From: Clostridia bacterium
Lineage (GTDB): Bacteria; Bacillota; Clostridia; Christensenellales; Borkfalkiaceae
Assembly (NCBI GenBank): GCA_017396365.1
Contig: JAFQMD010000005.1
Span: 1 to 64,000, forward strand
DNA: 64,000 nucleotides
Direction: 5' to 3'
Made by a program: the position numbers and the translations under genes. Shown piece by piece: positions 16,645 to 25,000 of this stretch (the stretch's first letter is position 1; each line of letters opens with the position of its first letter). The notes under the pieces were generated by a model. The model did not search any database, was not told the DNA's origin, and saw nothing but the letters and a program-made list of their open reading frames with translations.

Positions 16645-17529
16645 ATGAAAAAGTTTTTTAAATTAGTTATAACTGCCGTTTTATCTATTAGTTTACTATT
16701 ATCTTGCGGTATTTTATCAAGTTGCGGTAAATCTCAAAAAACTATTAGGGTTTGCGCGTCAGACGTTCCTCACGCCGAAGTTTTAAACGAATGCGTAAAA
16801 GAACTTTTAGCAAAAGACGGTTGGATTTTAAAGGTCGAAGTTCTCGACTGGACGATGCAAAACGACGCGGTTGCAAGCGGAGATTACGACGCCAACTATT
16901 TTCAACACGTTCCTTATTTAAGCACTTACACGGGAAGCACTAAACTTTTCGCTACGTGCAAAGTTCACTACGAACCGTTAGGTATATACTACGGAAAGGC
17001 GACCGTTGGGACTTCAGTTACCGACGGCAAAACCTTTGCAATTTGCGACGACACGTCAAACGCTATAAGAGCGTTTAACCTTTTAACGGCGAAAGGCGTT
17101 ATTGATAAAACCGCCGAGGGCGACAACTACCCCGTAAATGCAGATGGCGAAACGTTAAATATAGGCGAAACGTCAAAGTCTTGGACAAGCCGAGACGGAC
17201 AAGTTACCGTTACTTTAGTTGCTGAAAACTTGTTAGTTTCTTCGCTTGGAGATTACGACTTTGCTTGTCTTCCTTGCAACACGGCATACACGGGAAACGT
17301 CGATTCTTCAAAGAGAGCGGAGGTAGAAGACGATTCTTCTTTGGTCGTTGGAAACGCAAACGTTATCGCAGTAAGAGAAAACGACTATAATACAAACGAC
17401 GTTTATAAAGCAAAAATCGACGCTTTGACAAACGCTATGCTTTCTAAAGAAGTTTCAGATTTCTTCGCTGAAAAGTATCTCGGTTCAATGACTTGCGACA
17501 ATACCACTCAAATTGATTTAAGAAAATAA
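16645..17529 (+). CDS. metQ: Methionine-binding lipoprotein
   Basis: NlpA/MetQ substrate-binding protein, anchored outside the membrane. A lipoprotein signal peptide ends in LSSC (Cys27, LILSSCG-type lipobox). The mature part shows IRVCASDVPHAEVL, the LDWTMQN region and the family motif DGDYDANYFQH-like SGDYDANYFQHVPYL. At 294 residues it is complete. Last gene of the T-box-regulated operon; a strong terminator follows. Confidence 0.95.
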   Translation: MKKFFKLVITAVLSISLLLSCGILSSCGKSQKTIRVCASDVPHAEVLNECVKELLAKDGWILKVEVLDWTMQNDAVASGDYDANYFQHVPYLSTYTGSTKLFATCKVHYEPLGIYYGKATVGTSVTDGKTFAICDDTSNAIRAFNLLTAKGVIDKTAEGDNYPVNADGETLNIGETSKSWTSRDGQVTVTLVAENLLVSSLGDYDFACLPCNTAYTGNVDSSKRAEVEDDSSLVVGNANVIAVRENDYNTNDVYKAKIDALTNAMLSKEVSDFFAEKYLGSMTCDNTTQIDLRK

Positions 17530-17541
17530 TTTTACAAGTTC

Positions 17542-17590
17542 AAAGCCCCCGAATAAGTCGTTTAACCGACTTATTCGGGGGCTTTTATTG
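17542..17590. terminator. Terminator between metQ and the convergent desulfidase gene
   Basis: A 19-bp perfect stem (17542-17560 with 17567-17585) followed by TTTTATT on the plus strand and with A-rich DNA on the other side, so it may serve both genes. Confidence 0.85.
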
Positions 17591-17594
17591 TTTT

Positions 17595-18881
17595 TTACTG
17601 CTTTCCTATCATAATGTCTATTATCTTTTTATCCGTTTCCTTCATACCTTCTCGGGCTAAAATTCCTACGTTTTTAATAGTGTTCTCTACGCCTTTAACG
17701 ACTATTCCGTCACCACTTACGAACTGCCTTTTGGTAACCGCCATTTCATAGCCCATAATACCTGCTTCAACTGCCATTGCGATCTTCGCAGCGCAAGACG
17801 GCTTTGCCCCGTCGCAAATAGTTCCCGAGAGTATTGCAACAGAATTTACTATCGTATGAGCGATTTCGTAAAATCTTCCACCCTTTAAAAAGCAAATGCC
17901 CGCGCCTGCGCCACAACCCGCGCTGATTGCTCCGCAATATGCGGAGAGACAGCCTATTCCCGTTTTTAAATGCACGGTTATAAGGTCGGAAAGTATTACC
18001 GCTCTTAAAGTTTCTTCTTCGCTACACCCAAGTTCTTTGGCGTAAACGCAAACGGGAACGCTCGCAGTAATTCCTTGATTTCCACTGCCCGAAATTATAC
18101 ATACTGGGAGTTCGCAACCGCTCATTCTCGCGTCCGACCCACTCGCCGCGTACGCCTTTGCCTTACCGCTTAAATCGGCTTTGCCATCTTTATATAACAG
18201 TTGACCTATGGACGCGCCGTATCGCCTTTTTAAGCCTTCTTCGGCGATTGTCATATTCATATCAATTTGTCTTTTTACATACGGTTTTACTCTCTCTAAA
18301 TCGACGTTTTCAGCAAATTCTACTATTTTTTCAACGCTTAATAACGTTTTGTCCGCGCTACTTTCGTTTGAAAATATAACACCGCTTTGCATATATTTTT
18401 TCGTAACGTTTTCGCCGTTTACGATAACAGAAATCACGTTCGTGTGCCTTTCGGAAATTCTAACGGACGCGAATTTTCCGTCAACCCTACCTTCTAAATA
18501 AAGGTCAAAAGTACATGGCGAAATAAGTTCGTTAATCGTAATTTTACACGAGTTTAAAAACGCCGAAATCTTCTCTTTTGCATCTTCTTTTAAACTTGAT
18601 AAAACTTCAAGTTTCTTTTCGGGATGCCCTGCGACTATTCCTGCCGAGACGGCGGACTCTATGCCGTGCATTCCACCCGTTGACGGAACTATAACGCTCT
18701 TTACGTTCTTTATGATATTTCCACTTAGCCCAACCGCAATCTCCGTCGGTTTTTCGCCTAACGCGTCGCCTAAAATCGCTCCGCCGTAAGCAATTGCTAT
18801 CGGCTCGGTACAACCCATTGCTATTTGCAGTTCTTCAATTAAAATATCTTCGTACGTCTTTATAATTTTTTCGTTTAGCAT
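17595..18881 (-). CDS. L-cysteine desulfidase family protein (CyuA/UPF0597)
   Basis: Homologue of the iron-sulfur cysteine desulfidases that split cysteine to pyruvate, ammonia and sulfide. 428 residues from the ATG at 18881; a GTG three codons earlier has a poorer context. Family features: MGCTEPIAIAYGGA near residue 23, PSTGGMHGIESA near 67 and the cysteine-rich stretch GIGCLSAYCGAISAGCGAGAG near 305 followed by GTICDGAKPSCAAKI near 345, the likely cluster ligands. It stands alone, beside methionine uptake genes, which is suggestive of sulfur metabolism but not proof. Confidence 0.85.
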   Translation of the reverse strand: MLNEKIIKTYEDILIEELQIAMGCTEPIAIAYGGAILGDALGEKPTEIAVGLSGNIIKNVKSVIVPSTGGMHGIESAVSAGIVAGHPEKKLEVLSSLKEDAKEKISAFLNSCKITINELISPCTFDLYLEGRVDGKFASVRISERHTNVISVIVNGENVTKKYMQSGVIFSNESSADKTLLSVEKIVEFAENVDLERVKPYVKRQIDMNMTIAEEGLKRRYGASIGQLLYKDGKADLSGKAKAYAASGSDARMSGCELPVCIISGSGNQGITASVPVCVYAKELGCSEEETLRAVILSDLITVHLKTGIGCLSAYCGAISAGCGAGAGICFLKGGRFYEIAHTIVNSVAILSGTICDGAKPSCAAKIAMAVEAGIMGYEMAVTKRQFVSGDGIVVKGVENTIKNVGILAREGMKETDKKIIDIMIGKQ

Positions 18882-18960
18882 ACCTTTCACCTTTTATATT
18901 TACATTATATATTAAAGGTAAAATTTAGTCAAGGGCAATCTAAATTTTACTTATAAGCAT

Positions 18961-18990
18961 TAAAAAAGCACGCTAAAAAGCGTGCTTTTA
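18961..18990 (-). terminator. Terminator of the M3-type peptidase gene
   Basis: AAAAGCACGCT (18964-18974) pairs with AGCGTGCTTTT (18979-18989), U-run on the minus strand. Confidence 0.8.
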
Positions 18991-19001
18991 AGTTTTTATA
19001 A

Positions 19002-21428
19002 TTAATCTTCTGGGAAGAAGCTTGCTTTAAGGTCTTTGTATGTTTGCTCTTCAAACGGACTACTTAAACCGATATCTTTCAAAATTTGTCCGTAAGGTTT
19101 AGAAATATCGCAATCTTCTTGAAGGGCGCGATAAACCTCTTGAGCAACTTCATAGCCTTGAAGATTTGCAATTGCATAGAATCCCATAGACGCAATTTCA
19201 GACGTTGCATAGTTCATATAATATACTGGAGAACTAATCGTAACCCTTTGCACATATCCTTGATAATAATCATCTGCAAGTCTTTTTGGCATTCCAAGAT
19301 GCTCCAAAACACCCTCCATTAAGTCTTCGAATTCACCAACTTGAATAGGTTCTTCAGCGGTATAAACTCTATATTCAAATTCGTCAACTATAGTTGCGCC
19401 TAATATGGTGCTAAAACCGTTTGCAAGTCTAAGATAGAAAGCCATGTCATAAACCATTTGACTTGGCATTTTATCTTTAATATAATAAAGCATAAGCCAT
19501 TCGTTACCTTGAGAGTGAGTCTCCGCCAAGTCGTATCCCATATTTCCAAGCGAATAAGCGTCAAAAGAAATATAGTGTCCCATTTCGTGAATAATCGTCA
19601 TAATATCTTGATATCCAGAACCAAAGAACGTAAACGCCTCATCATAGTATGAAGAATAATTTGCAAAAGCCGTCCCCATAGAATTTACAGACACAGCGAA
19701 TCTTATGGCTTCTTTTTCATACATATTCTTCATTTTTTGTTGAAGACTATTGTCAAAGGAATTAATATATCCGCCAATATATTTATTGGTTAAACTCTTT
19801 ACATTATCTTCCATTGCCTTGTAATAATTATCTACATCTGTACTAGTATATGATAACCCATCAAATGCTAATGTCGCTTCATTTTCCATATTTACAACGT
19901 AATTTTTAACGTACTGATGGTATGCCGCCCTTTCTTCTTCAGTATAGTAACGGTTATACGAAGTATGAGCGAAATAATCGTAAGCGTTATCGTACCCGTG
20001 TAAAGATGCAATTTGCTTGTTGTTTTCAACGAATTGATAATAAATTTCTTCAACATTCCTAGACCAATTAGAATCTTCTATATCAAGATTATTATACTGA
20101 ATTTCAAGTTGAGCGTTTGCTTCCTCAAGCGCTGTAATTGTTTGATTGTCTTGTTTAAAGATGGCGAAGTCCTCTTCTGTCCAACCGTCAAATAAATATT
20201 GCTTATATTCTACTGAGTCATCCATTTCATAAACGGCCTTATACGAATCTATATAAGCTTCGTACATGGCGTTGTATGTAGTCATTGCATAATTAAGCGC
20301 CTCTTGTCCTTTTTCGCGAGTAATATCATTGTAATACTGGATTTGTCCCATATAGTACATATGTACGAAATATGCCATCTTATCTTCAATGCTTGCTCTT
20401 ACACCTTCTATATTGTCAATAGAATATCCTTCTTCGAGCATTTGTAAGAATAAGTCGATATAAGCTTGCATTTCTTCTACGTCTTCGTCGCAAAGCGTGA
20501 ATTCAAAAGAGAATTGTGGACGACCTTTTGCAGCAAAAACCGTAAGGTCTTTATAATATTCTAAATACTCGCCGACGTTTTCAATATCTCTCGTACATGC
20601 AGCGTTTTCATAGAATAAGTAAGATTCTCCACTTTCAGTAGAATTAAAAACTACGTTAGTTCCGATAGCAACGGTATACGTCTTTTCAAACTCGTAATTT
20701 TGACCGTCAGGATTAAACAAAACGTTTAAAGAAACTTGTTCAGCATTTGGATCAGTAATGGTTTCATAAGCAGTAAGGTTAGGAACGAAATCTTCTACTC
20801 CGTAACCGAAAGATATCGTTGCCTTTTGGACTACGTTTCCGTCAACGTCGGTAACCGTTCTTTCTAAATTCTTTATTAACAGGGTTTCGTAATCTACTAC
20901 CCAGTCGTAAGAAGTTGCTATTTCACCTTCAACAGCATTAGTCGTCGAAAATGCAAGTTCAGTTCCGTTGAAATTAATACCACTTGATAAGTTTTGATCG
21001 TCGAAACTTATCGTGCCGAGTTCAAGCAACTGATTTTTCGTAAGCGCTTCCATATAAATACCAAGAACGCAACTGCCGTCTGCGTTTAAAGTATAACTAA
21101 AATCACTTCTTATATTAGTTGCAGCAAGAACCTTTCCGTCTGCATCCATAAGACTGTAATCTGCGCTAAGGTCGCCGTCAGTCACGCTATAAAAATAATC
21201 CGCGTGAAATCCTTCCATATCGCCTTCTGCAAAATCGTAAACAACGTGATAATTTGACATTTTGTCTAATAAAAATTCAGCGTCGTTTTTGTCTTTGATA
21301 AGAGAAAAGGTCGTTTCGTTAGAAAGTTTTACGCCTTCGCCTTCAGATACGGTCGTGCATCCAACGAGACCGAAAACCAAAGAAAGCGTAAGAGCTACTA
21401 AAAGTAACAAAATTGACTTCTTTTTCAT
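19002..21428 (-). CDS. Lipoprotein M3-type zinc metallopeptidase
   Basis: 808 residues. A lipoprotein signal peptide ends GLVGC (lipobox near residue 24), so the enzyme is tethered outside the cell. A beta-rich region (about 30-230) is followed by a short segment like Listeria/Bacteroides surface repeats (NPDG..Y..EKTYTVAIGTNV, about 235-300). The peptidase domain carries HEMGH at 614-618 and a downstream ETHSQGNEW that supplies the third zinc ligand, as in oligoendopeptidase F. Flanked by its own terminator. Probably degrades peptides or proteins at the cell surface; the N-terminal part is not recognised. Confidence 0.85.
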   Translation of the reverse strand: MKKKSILLLLVALTLSLVFGLVGCTTVSEGEGVKLSNETTFSLIKDKNDAEFLLDKMSNYHVVYDFAEGDMEGFHADYFYSVTDGDLSADYSLMDADGKVLAATNIRSDFSYTLNADGSCVLGIYMEALTKNQLLELGTISFDDQNLSSGINFNGTELAFSTTNAVEGEIATSYDWVVDYETLLIKNLERTVTDVDGNVVQKATISFGYGVEDFVPNLTAYETITDPNAEQVSLNVLFNPDGQNYEFEKTYTVAIGTNVVFNSTESGESYLFYENAACTRDIENVGEYLEYYKDLTVFAAKGRPQFSFEFTLCDEDVEEMQAYIDLFLQMLEEGYSIDNIEGVRASIEDKMAYFVHMYYMGQIQYYNDITREKGQEALNYAMTTYNAMYEAYIDSYKAVYEMDDSVEYKQYLFDGWTEEDFAIFKQDNQTITALEEANAQLEIQYNNLDIEDSNWSRNVEEIYYQFVENNKQIASLHGYDNAYDYFAHTSYNRYYTEEERAAYHQYVKNYVVNMENEATLAFDGLSYTSTDVDNYYKAMEDNVKSLTNKYIGGYINSFDNSLQQKMKNMYEKEAIRFAVSVNSMGTAFANYSSYYDEAFTFFGSGYQDIMTIIHEMGHYISFDAYSLGNMGYDLAETHSQGNEWLMLYYIKDKMPSQMVYDMAFYLRLANGFSTILGATIVDEFEYRVYTAEEPIQVGEFEDLMEGVLEHLGMPKRLADDYYQGYVQRVTISSPVYYMNYATSEIASMGFYAIANLQGYEVAQEVYRALQEDCDISKPYGQILKDIGLSSPFEEQTYKDLKASFFPED

Positions 21429-21569
21429 AAAATCTCTCCTTTTTGTTTCTTAATATTATATTATAAATATTTAATGTAGTTTATTATATCACTTTAGTTT
21501 TCGTTTATCAAGTCGTTTAACAGTAAAAACTCAAATTTATCCAATAAAATTTGCTTTTTTTGCCAAAAA

Positions 21570-21605
21570 ACAAAGCGTCGCGCTTAAATTATAGCGCAAC
21601 GCTTA
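21570..21605 (-). terminator. Terminator of veg
   Basis: AAGCGTCGCGCT pairs with AGCGCAACGCTT across an eight-base loop; T-rich run on the minus strand. Confidence 0.8.
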
Positions 21606-21863
21606 TTATTTTTGATTTTGCAATTTCAAACGCGGTCTAATTTTAACGTTTCCACACATGAGTTCAGCGTAAGAAAAACTCGTCTTTCCTTTAAACTCTT
21701 GGGTTGGAACAATGGTAAAAAGCGAAGAATACGTCTTGGTTAAAATCCCTTCGTAAAAAACGAATTTGTTTCGCCCTAAATTTACCTTTACGTCAACCGC
21801 TTCCCCTTTAAGTTTTTCAACAGCCCTTTTTACCGCCGTTAAATCTCTACCGTTTTTTATCAT
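21606..21863 (-). CDS. veg: Veg family protein
   Basis: 85 residues with the Veg pattern: LGRNKFVFYEGILTKTYSSLFTI followed by SFSYAELMCGNVKI. In Bacillus Veg is abundant and linked to biofilm control, though its mechanism is not clear. The ribosome site is weak (ATACTATCTTT before the ATG). It lies downstream of the acidic zinc-ribbon gene, 51 bases away, and may share its transcript. Confidence 0.85.
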   Translation of the reverse strand: MIKNGRDLTAVKRAVEKLKGEAVDVKVNLGRNKFVFYEGILTKTYSSLFTIVPTQEFKGKTSFSYAELMCGNVKIRPRLKLQNQK

Positions 21864-21914
21864 AAAGATAGTATCGACAATTTTTCAATTTTTAAACCAA
21901 GGTTTTACCCTTTA

Positions 21915-22436
21915 TTAAAAATCCTCGTCGTCTTCTTCGTCAAAAGCGCCGTCTTCTTCATCGTAATCGTCGGCGTTGCCTTCTGGAAAATCAAAATCGT
22001 CGTCTTTAACGTCGTCGTCATAATAATCGTCTTCCATTTCCTCTTCGTCGTCGAAAAGTTCTCTAGCCTCGTCTTCTTCAAGTTGAGAAAGCGATATCAT
22101 TTCTTCTTCGTCGCCCTTACTTGAAATAGCGTCCTTTTCATCTTCGTCAAGGAAATTTCTCCATTCTTCGTCGTTGTCTGGATCTACGTCTCTATCAGGC
22201 TCAATAATGGCTTTCTCATTAGCCCTTTCTCTGCATTCAGCGCACATTTCTTCGCTCGATTCCATAAAATTGCGTTTGCAAATCGGGCAAAGGGTTTGCT
22301 CCATCTCTTCGTCGTCGTTAAGCGCGGCAAATTTAAGCGCTGGACCTATTTTAAGTTCGGCTTTACAAACGTCGCAATATTTTTCCTCTTCTTTCATGTA
22401 GTTAAGATCACATCTGGGGCATTTTACGTAACCCAT
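21915..22436 (-). CDS. Zinc-ribbon protein with long acidic tail
   Basis: 173 residues from the ATG at 22436, which has AAGGAGG eight bases upstream (a start seven codons earlier would place this site inside the gene). Two Cys4 zinc fingers (CPRCDLNY..CDVCKAE at 5-22; CPICKRNF..CAECRE at about 48-68) are followed by a disordered Asp/Glu-rich tail with many DDEE repeats. No family name comes to mind. The acidic tail could bind basic proteins or RNA-binding partners; this is speculation. It lies between spo0A and veg. Confidence 0.7.
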   Translation of the reverse strand: MGYVKCPRCDLNYMKEEEKYCDVCKAELKIGPALKFAALNDDEEMEQTLCPICKRNFMESSEEMCAECRERANEKAIIEPDRDVDPDNDEEWRNFLDEDEKDAISSKGDEEEMISLSQLEEDEARELFDDEEEMEDDYYDDDVKDDDFDFPEGNADDYDEEDGAFDEEDDEDF

Positions 22437-22567
22437 ATTTTCCTCCTTACAAATCAAGACGGTAAAAGTTTAGCAATACATATCTCTTGATTTTAAAATT
22501 TCTAAATAAAACAATTCCGCTACCACACGAAAAGGTCTTTCTTTCCCTTTATATGCATAGCGGAATT

Positions 22568-22596
22568 ATTATAGACATATTAACTCAATTTGTAAA
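22568..22596 (-). promoter_or_regulatory. Promoter of the zinc-ribbon gene
   Basis: TTTACA (22596-22591), 17 bases, TATAAT (22573-22568) on the minus strand. An inverted repeat AATTCCGCTA / TAGCGGAATT (22513-22522 and 22558-22567) overlaps the expected start site, so a DNA-level operator is possible. Otherwise the gap to spo0A shows only AT-rich direct repeats. Confidence 0.6.
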
Positions 22597-22700
22597 CTGT
22601 TTTTTGCTAAATTTATAAAAATTTTTATTCTTTTTTTGCTAAATTTGCAAATTTTAAGGCTTTAAATTTAGAAATTTTAAGGCTTTATCGCAAATTTTGA

Positions 22701-23459
22701 TTATGCGCCTTCAAGTAGCATTTTATCGGCGATAAGAGCAATAAATTCGCCGTTAGTCGGTTTTTCGCCCGCAAGATAGGTTTGCACGCCGAAAAGTTCG
22801 TTAATGTTGTTGATTCTACCCCTACTCCACGCAACTTCAATGGCGTGGCGAATAGCGCGCTCAACCTTGCTTGGACTCGTTGCATATTTTTCACCAATCA
22901 TAGGATAGAGTTTTTTAGTTATATTGTTTATAACGTCGGGGCTTTCAACTGCAAGTTTTATACCTTCTCTTAAATATGAATAGCCTTTAATATGAGGGGG
23001 AATACCTACCGAAATAAAAATCTTACTGATCTTCTCATCTAACGACGGGGTTTTAAACCTTGGATTTACCGTTCGCAAAAAACTTTTTTCACTTAAAAAC
23101 AAATCTTTCATTCTGCTAACTAAGACCTCGGGAGAACACGGTTTAGTTATATAAAAAGCCGCGCCTTTTGCAATACACGTTTCTATAACTTCATCGCGAT
23201 TAAGCGCGCTATAGACCACTATTTTTGTATCGATACCCGCTTTTACAAGCCTGTCTAAAACCCCAAGCCCATCGAGATTTGAAAGTATTAAATCGGTTAC
23301 GCAATACTCTGCGCCAGTCTTTAAAACGAGAGCAACTCCCTCTTCACCGTCGCAAGCCGTTCCTAAAACTTCAAATTCTTCCGCGCTATCAAACGCCCTT
23401 TTTATCTCTTCGCATTTTTGCTCTTTGTCTTGAAGTATAACTATTCCGTGTTTACTCAT
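22701..23459 (-). CDS. spo0A: Sporulation master regulator Spo0A
   Basis: Response regulator that starts sporulation. The receiver domain (1-120) has the phosphoacceptor Asp56 (TDLILSNLDG), Ser in place of Thr in VYSAL, and Lys in YITKP. The effector domain (about 140-252) is nearly invariant: IPPHIKGYSYLREGIKLAV, then VERAIRHAIEVAWSRGRI and PTNGEFIALIADK, which recognise 0A boxes. The N-terminal acidic pair is LQD rather than ADD, so one metal-binding Asp is Gln10. AAGGAG precedes the ATG. spoIVB, often next to spo0A, is not here. An 0A box lies upstream, implying autoregulation. Confidence 0.97.
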   Translation of the reverse strand: MSKHGIVILQDKEQKCEEIKRAFDSAEEFEVLGTACDGEEGVALVLKTGAEYCVTDLILSNLDGLGVLDRLVKAGIDTKIVVYSALNRDEVIETCIAKGAAFYITKPCSPEVLVSRMKDLFLSEKSFLRTVNPRFKTPSLDEKISKIFISVGIPPHIKGYSYLREGIKLAVESPDVINNITKKLYPMIGEKYATSPSKVERAIRHAIEVAWSRGRINNINELFGVQTYLAGEKPTNGEFIALIADKMLLEGA

Positions 23460-23510
23460 ACGAATTCTCCTTTTATAAGACGAAACTTTTCGGCGTCTTT
23501 TGATAATTCA

Positions 23511-23539
23511 ATTATAACACTTAAAAATTAAATACCCAA
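23511..23539 (-). promoter_or_regulatory. Promoter of spo0A
   Basis: TTGGGT (23539-23534), 17 bases, TATAAT (23516-23511) on the minus strand, about 50 bases before the start codon. Confidence 0.55.
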
Positions 23540-23557
23540 TGCGAATTATCGTATGAT

Positions 23558-23566
23558 TTTGTCGAA
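23558..23566 (+). promoter_or_regulatory. 0A box upstream of spo0A
   Basis: TTTGTCGAA matches the Spo0A binding consensus TTTGTCRAA in all positions, about 20 bases upstream of the predicted -35 box. Confidence 0.7.
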
Positions 23567-23691
23567 AAACAGAAGTTTTGGTCGGGAAAACAAGATTTTA
23601 CCTTTTATGACGAGAGCAAACCGCTTTTTTTGTCGCTTTAAACGCTTTTAATCAGTATAAATATTAAATTTTAACTCATACTCGTTTTATC

Positions 23692-23805
23692 ATGAACGAT
23701 AACGAAAAATATGAAGATATTGAAAAGAAACTTTACAGCGCAGAGCCTGAAGAAATTGAACGGCTATTAAAAAAGATGTTTTACCTGTTTGGAATTATTA
23801 GATAG
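23692..23805 (+). CDS. Possible small acidic helical protein
   Basis: 37 codons: MNDNEKYEDIEKKLYSAEPE then EIERLLKKMFYLFGIIR. The composition (charged amphipathic helix, hydrophobic C-terminus) looks protein-like, and a terminator follows 18 bases after the stop. No clear ribosome-binding site is seen and I recognise no family, so this remains a candidate. Confidence 0.3.
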   Translation: MNDNEKYEDIEKKLYSAEPEEIERLLKKMFYLFGIIR

Positions 23806-23819
23806 TTCCACGTGAAAAA
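23804..23819. promoter_or_regulatory. parS-like chromosome-partition site
   Basis: AGTTCCACGTGAAAAA agrees with the ParB (Spo0J) site TGTTCCACGTGAAACA in 14 of 16 positions including the whole TTCCACGTGAAA core. It sits in a gene-free spot between spo0A and the ZIP gene. Confidence 0.6.
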
Positions 23820-23822
23820 CTA

Positions 23823-23862
23823 GGGGCTATAGGTCGATAATCGACCTATAGCCCCGTTTTTT
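23823..23862. terminator. Strong terminator with 15-bp stem
   Basis: GGGGCTATAGGTCGA (23823-23837) pairs perfectly with 23841-23855 around TAA, followed by GTTTTTT on the plus strand; on the minus strand it lies directly behind the ZIP gene. It contains a variant of an interspersed word found elsewhere in the window. Confidence 0.8.
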
Positions 23863-23870
23863 AATGTTGA

Positions 23871-24626
23871 TTATAAAAAGAAATCGAAAACGAGCATTAG
23901 GCAAAAACCTATTAAAAGAGCGTACGTTGCGCCCCTTTGACTACCGTGAGAATGAGTTTCGGGAATCATTTCGTCGCTAATAACGTAAAGCATCGTTCCG
24001 CCTGCAAAAGCGAGAGCAAACGGCAAAATTATCGTTGCAACCGATACTGCAAAGTAACCTATAATCGTTCCTATAACTTCAACAAGTCCTGTTATAGACG
24101 CTATTAAAAAAGTCTTTTTAGCGCTTACGCCCGACGCGAGCATAGGCGAAATGATAACCATACCCTCGGGTATGTTTTGAAGGGCTATACCGCCCGCAAT
24201 CACGAGCGCGTGCGTTAAATTGCCCGAACCAAAACCAACGCCTGCGGCAATTCCTTCTGGCAAATTATGAATTGCAATCGCCGAAACGAATAAAATCACT
24301 TTGCTTAATTTTGCGTTTGGATGATATTCTTCTTCCGTTGACGGACCAATTAGTTTGTGAAGGTGAGGAACGGCTCTATCTAACAAGTTTAAAAATAAAG
24401 CGCCGACAAAAATACCGACGACGGTTATTAGAATCCCCCAGTTGCCACCGTATTCCAAAGATGGAATTATTAGTCCTAAGATTGCAGCGGCGAGCATAAC
24501 ACCCGACGCAAAGGAAAGAATTATATCCGAAAATTTATGAGAAAGATTTTTAAACGCAAAGCCTATAAGCGAGCCGATAACTGTAGCTCCGCCAACGCCC
24601 AACGCCGTCAAAAGTACGATATACAT
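23871..24626 (-). CDS. ZIP family divalent metal transporter
   Basis: 251 residues with about eight membrane helices. The metal-binding helices carry HNLPEGIAAG and QNIPEGM near residues 120-155, and DEMIPETHSHG near 222, which are ZIP hallmarks. A cytoplasmic histidine-containing loop is present (VPHLHKL). Likely imports zinc or a similar divalent ion. Transcribed alone from a consensus promoter with a leader of about 100 bases; no ferric or zinc uptake regulator box was recognised. Confidence 0.92.
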   Translation of the reverse strand: MYIVLLTALGVGGATVIGSLIGFAFKNLSHKFSDIILSFASGVMLAAAILGLIIPSLEYGGNWGILITVVGIFVGALFLNLLDRAVPHLHKLIGPSTEEEYHPNAKLSKVILFVSAIAIHNLPEGIAAGVGFGSGNLTHALVIAGGIALQNIPEGMVIISPMLASGVSAKKTFLIASITGLVEVIGTIIGYFAVSVATIILPFALAFAGGTMLYVISDEMIPETHSHGSQRGATYALLIGFCLMLVFDFFL

Positions 24627-24731
24627 ATTTTACCTTCGTTATAATTATTTTATATATAATATGATAGCTAAAAGAATACGGTTATATCCATCACTATATA
24701 TAAAAACACTATGAGATGTTACTCCAAGTAA

Positions 24732-24760
24732 ATTTTATCACTTTAAAAACGAGTTGTCAA
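24732..24760 (-). promoter_or_regulatory. Promoter of the ZIP transporter gene
   Basis: TTGACA (24760-24755), 17 bases, TAAAAT (24737-24732) on the minus strand. Confidence 0.75.
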
Positions 24761-24832
24761 CTTTAGATAATTTTTAATTTTTCTATTTATTTAAATTTTT
24801 TCAAAAATTTTTTAAAGACGGCTGAAAAATTG

Positions 24833-24861
24833 TTGACAATCTGCTTTTAATTTGGTATTAT
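24833..24861 (+). promoter_or_regulatory. Promoter of tRNA-Leu
   Basis: TTGACA (24833-24838), 17 bases, TATTAT (24856-24861), about 45 bases before the mature 5' end. Confidence 0.8.
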
Positions 24862-24913
24862 ATGCGGGCAAACTTGGTTTGAAAGTCCGTTTTCAAGCCA
24901 AATAACTATAATT

Positions 24914-25000
24914 GCGGTCATGGCGGAATTGGCAGACGCATAAGACTAAGGATCTTATGAGTAATTTCTCGTGCAGGTTCAAGTCCTGTTGACCGCACCA
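24914..25000 (+). tRNA. tRNA-Leu (anticodon AAG)
   Basis: 87 bases with encoded CCA. Acceptor GCGGTCA pairs with TGACCGC; D arm GGCGGAATTGGCAGACGC; anticodon stem TAAGA/TCTTA around loop CTAAGGA, reading anticodon AAG (codon CUU); a class II variable arm; T arm GCAGGTTCAAGTCCTGT (with T-loop GTTCAAGTC). Its last 12 bases are repeated three more times downstream, marking it as the anchor of the accessory island. Confidence 0.93.

Noticed and set aside
24914-25000. Reading the tRNA anticodon as TAA
   Set aside because: With T at the invariant position 33 and a five-base anticodon stem the loop is CTAAGGA, giving AAG.
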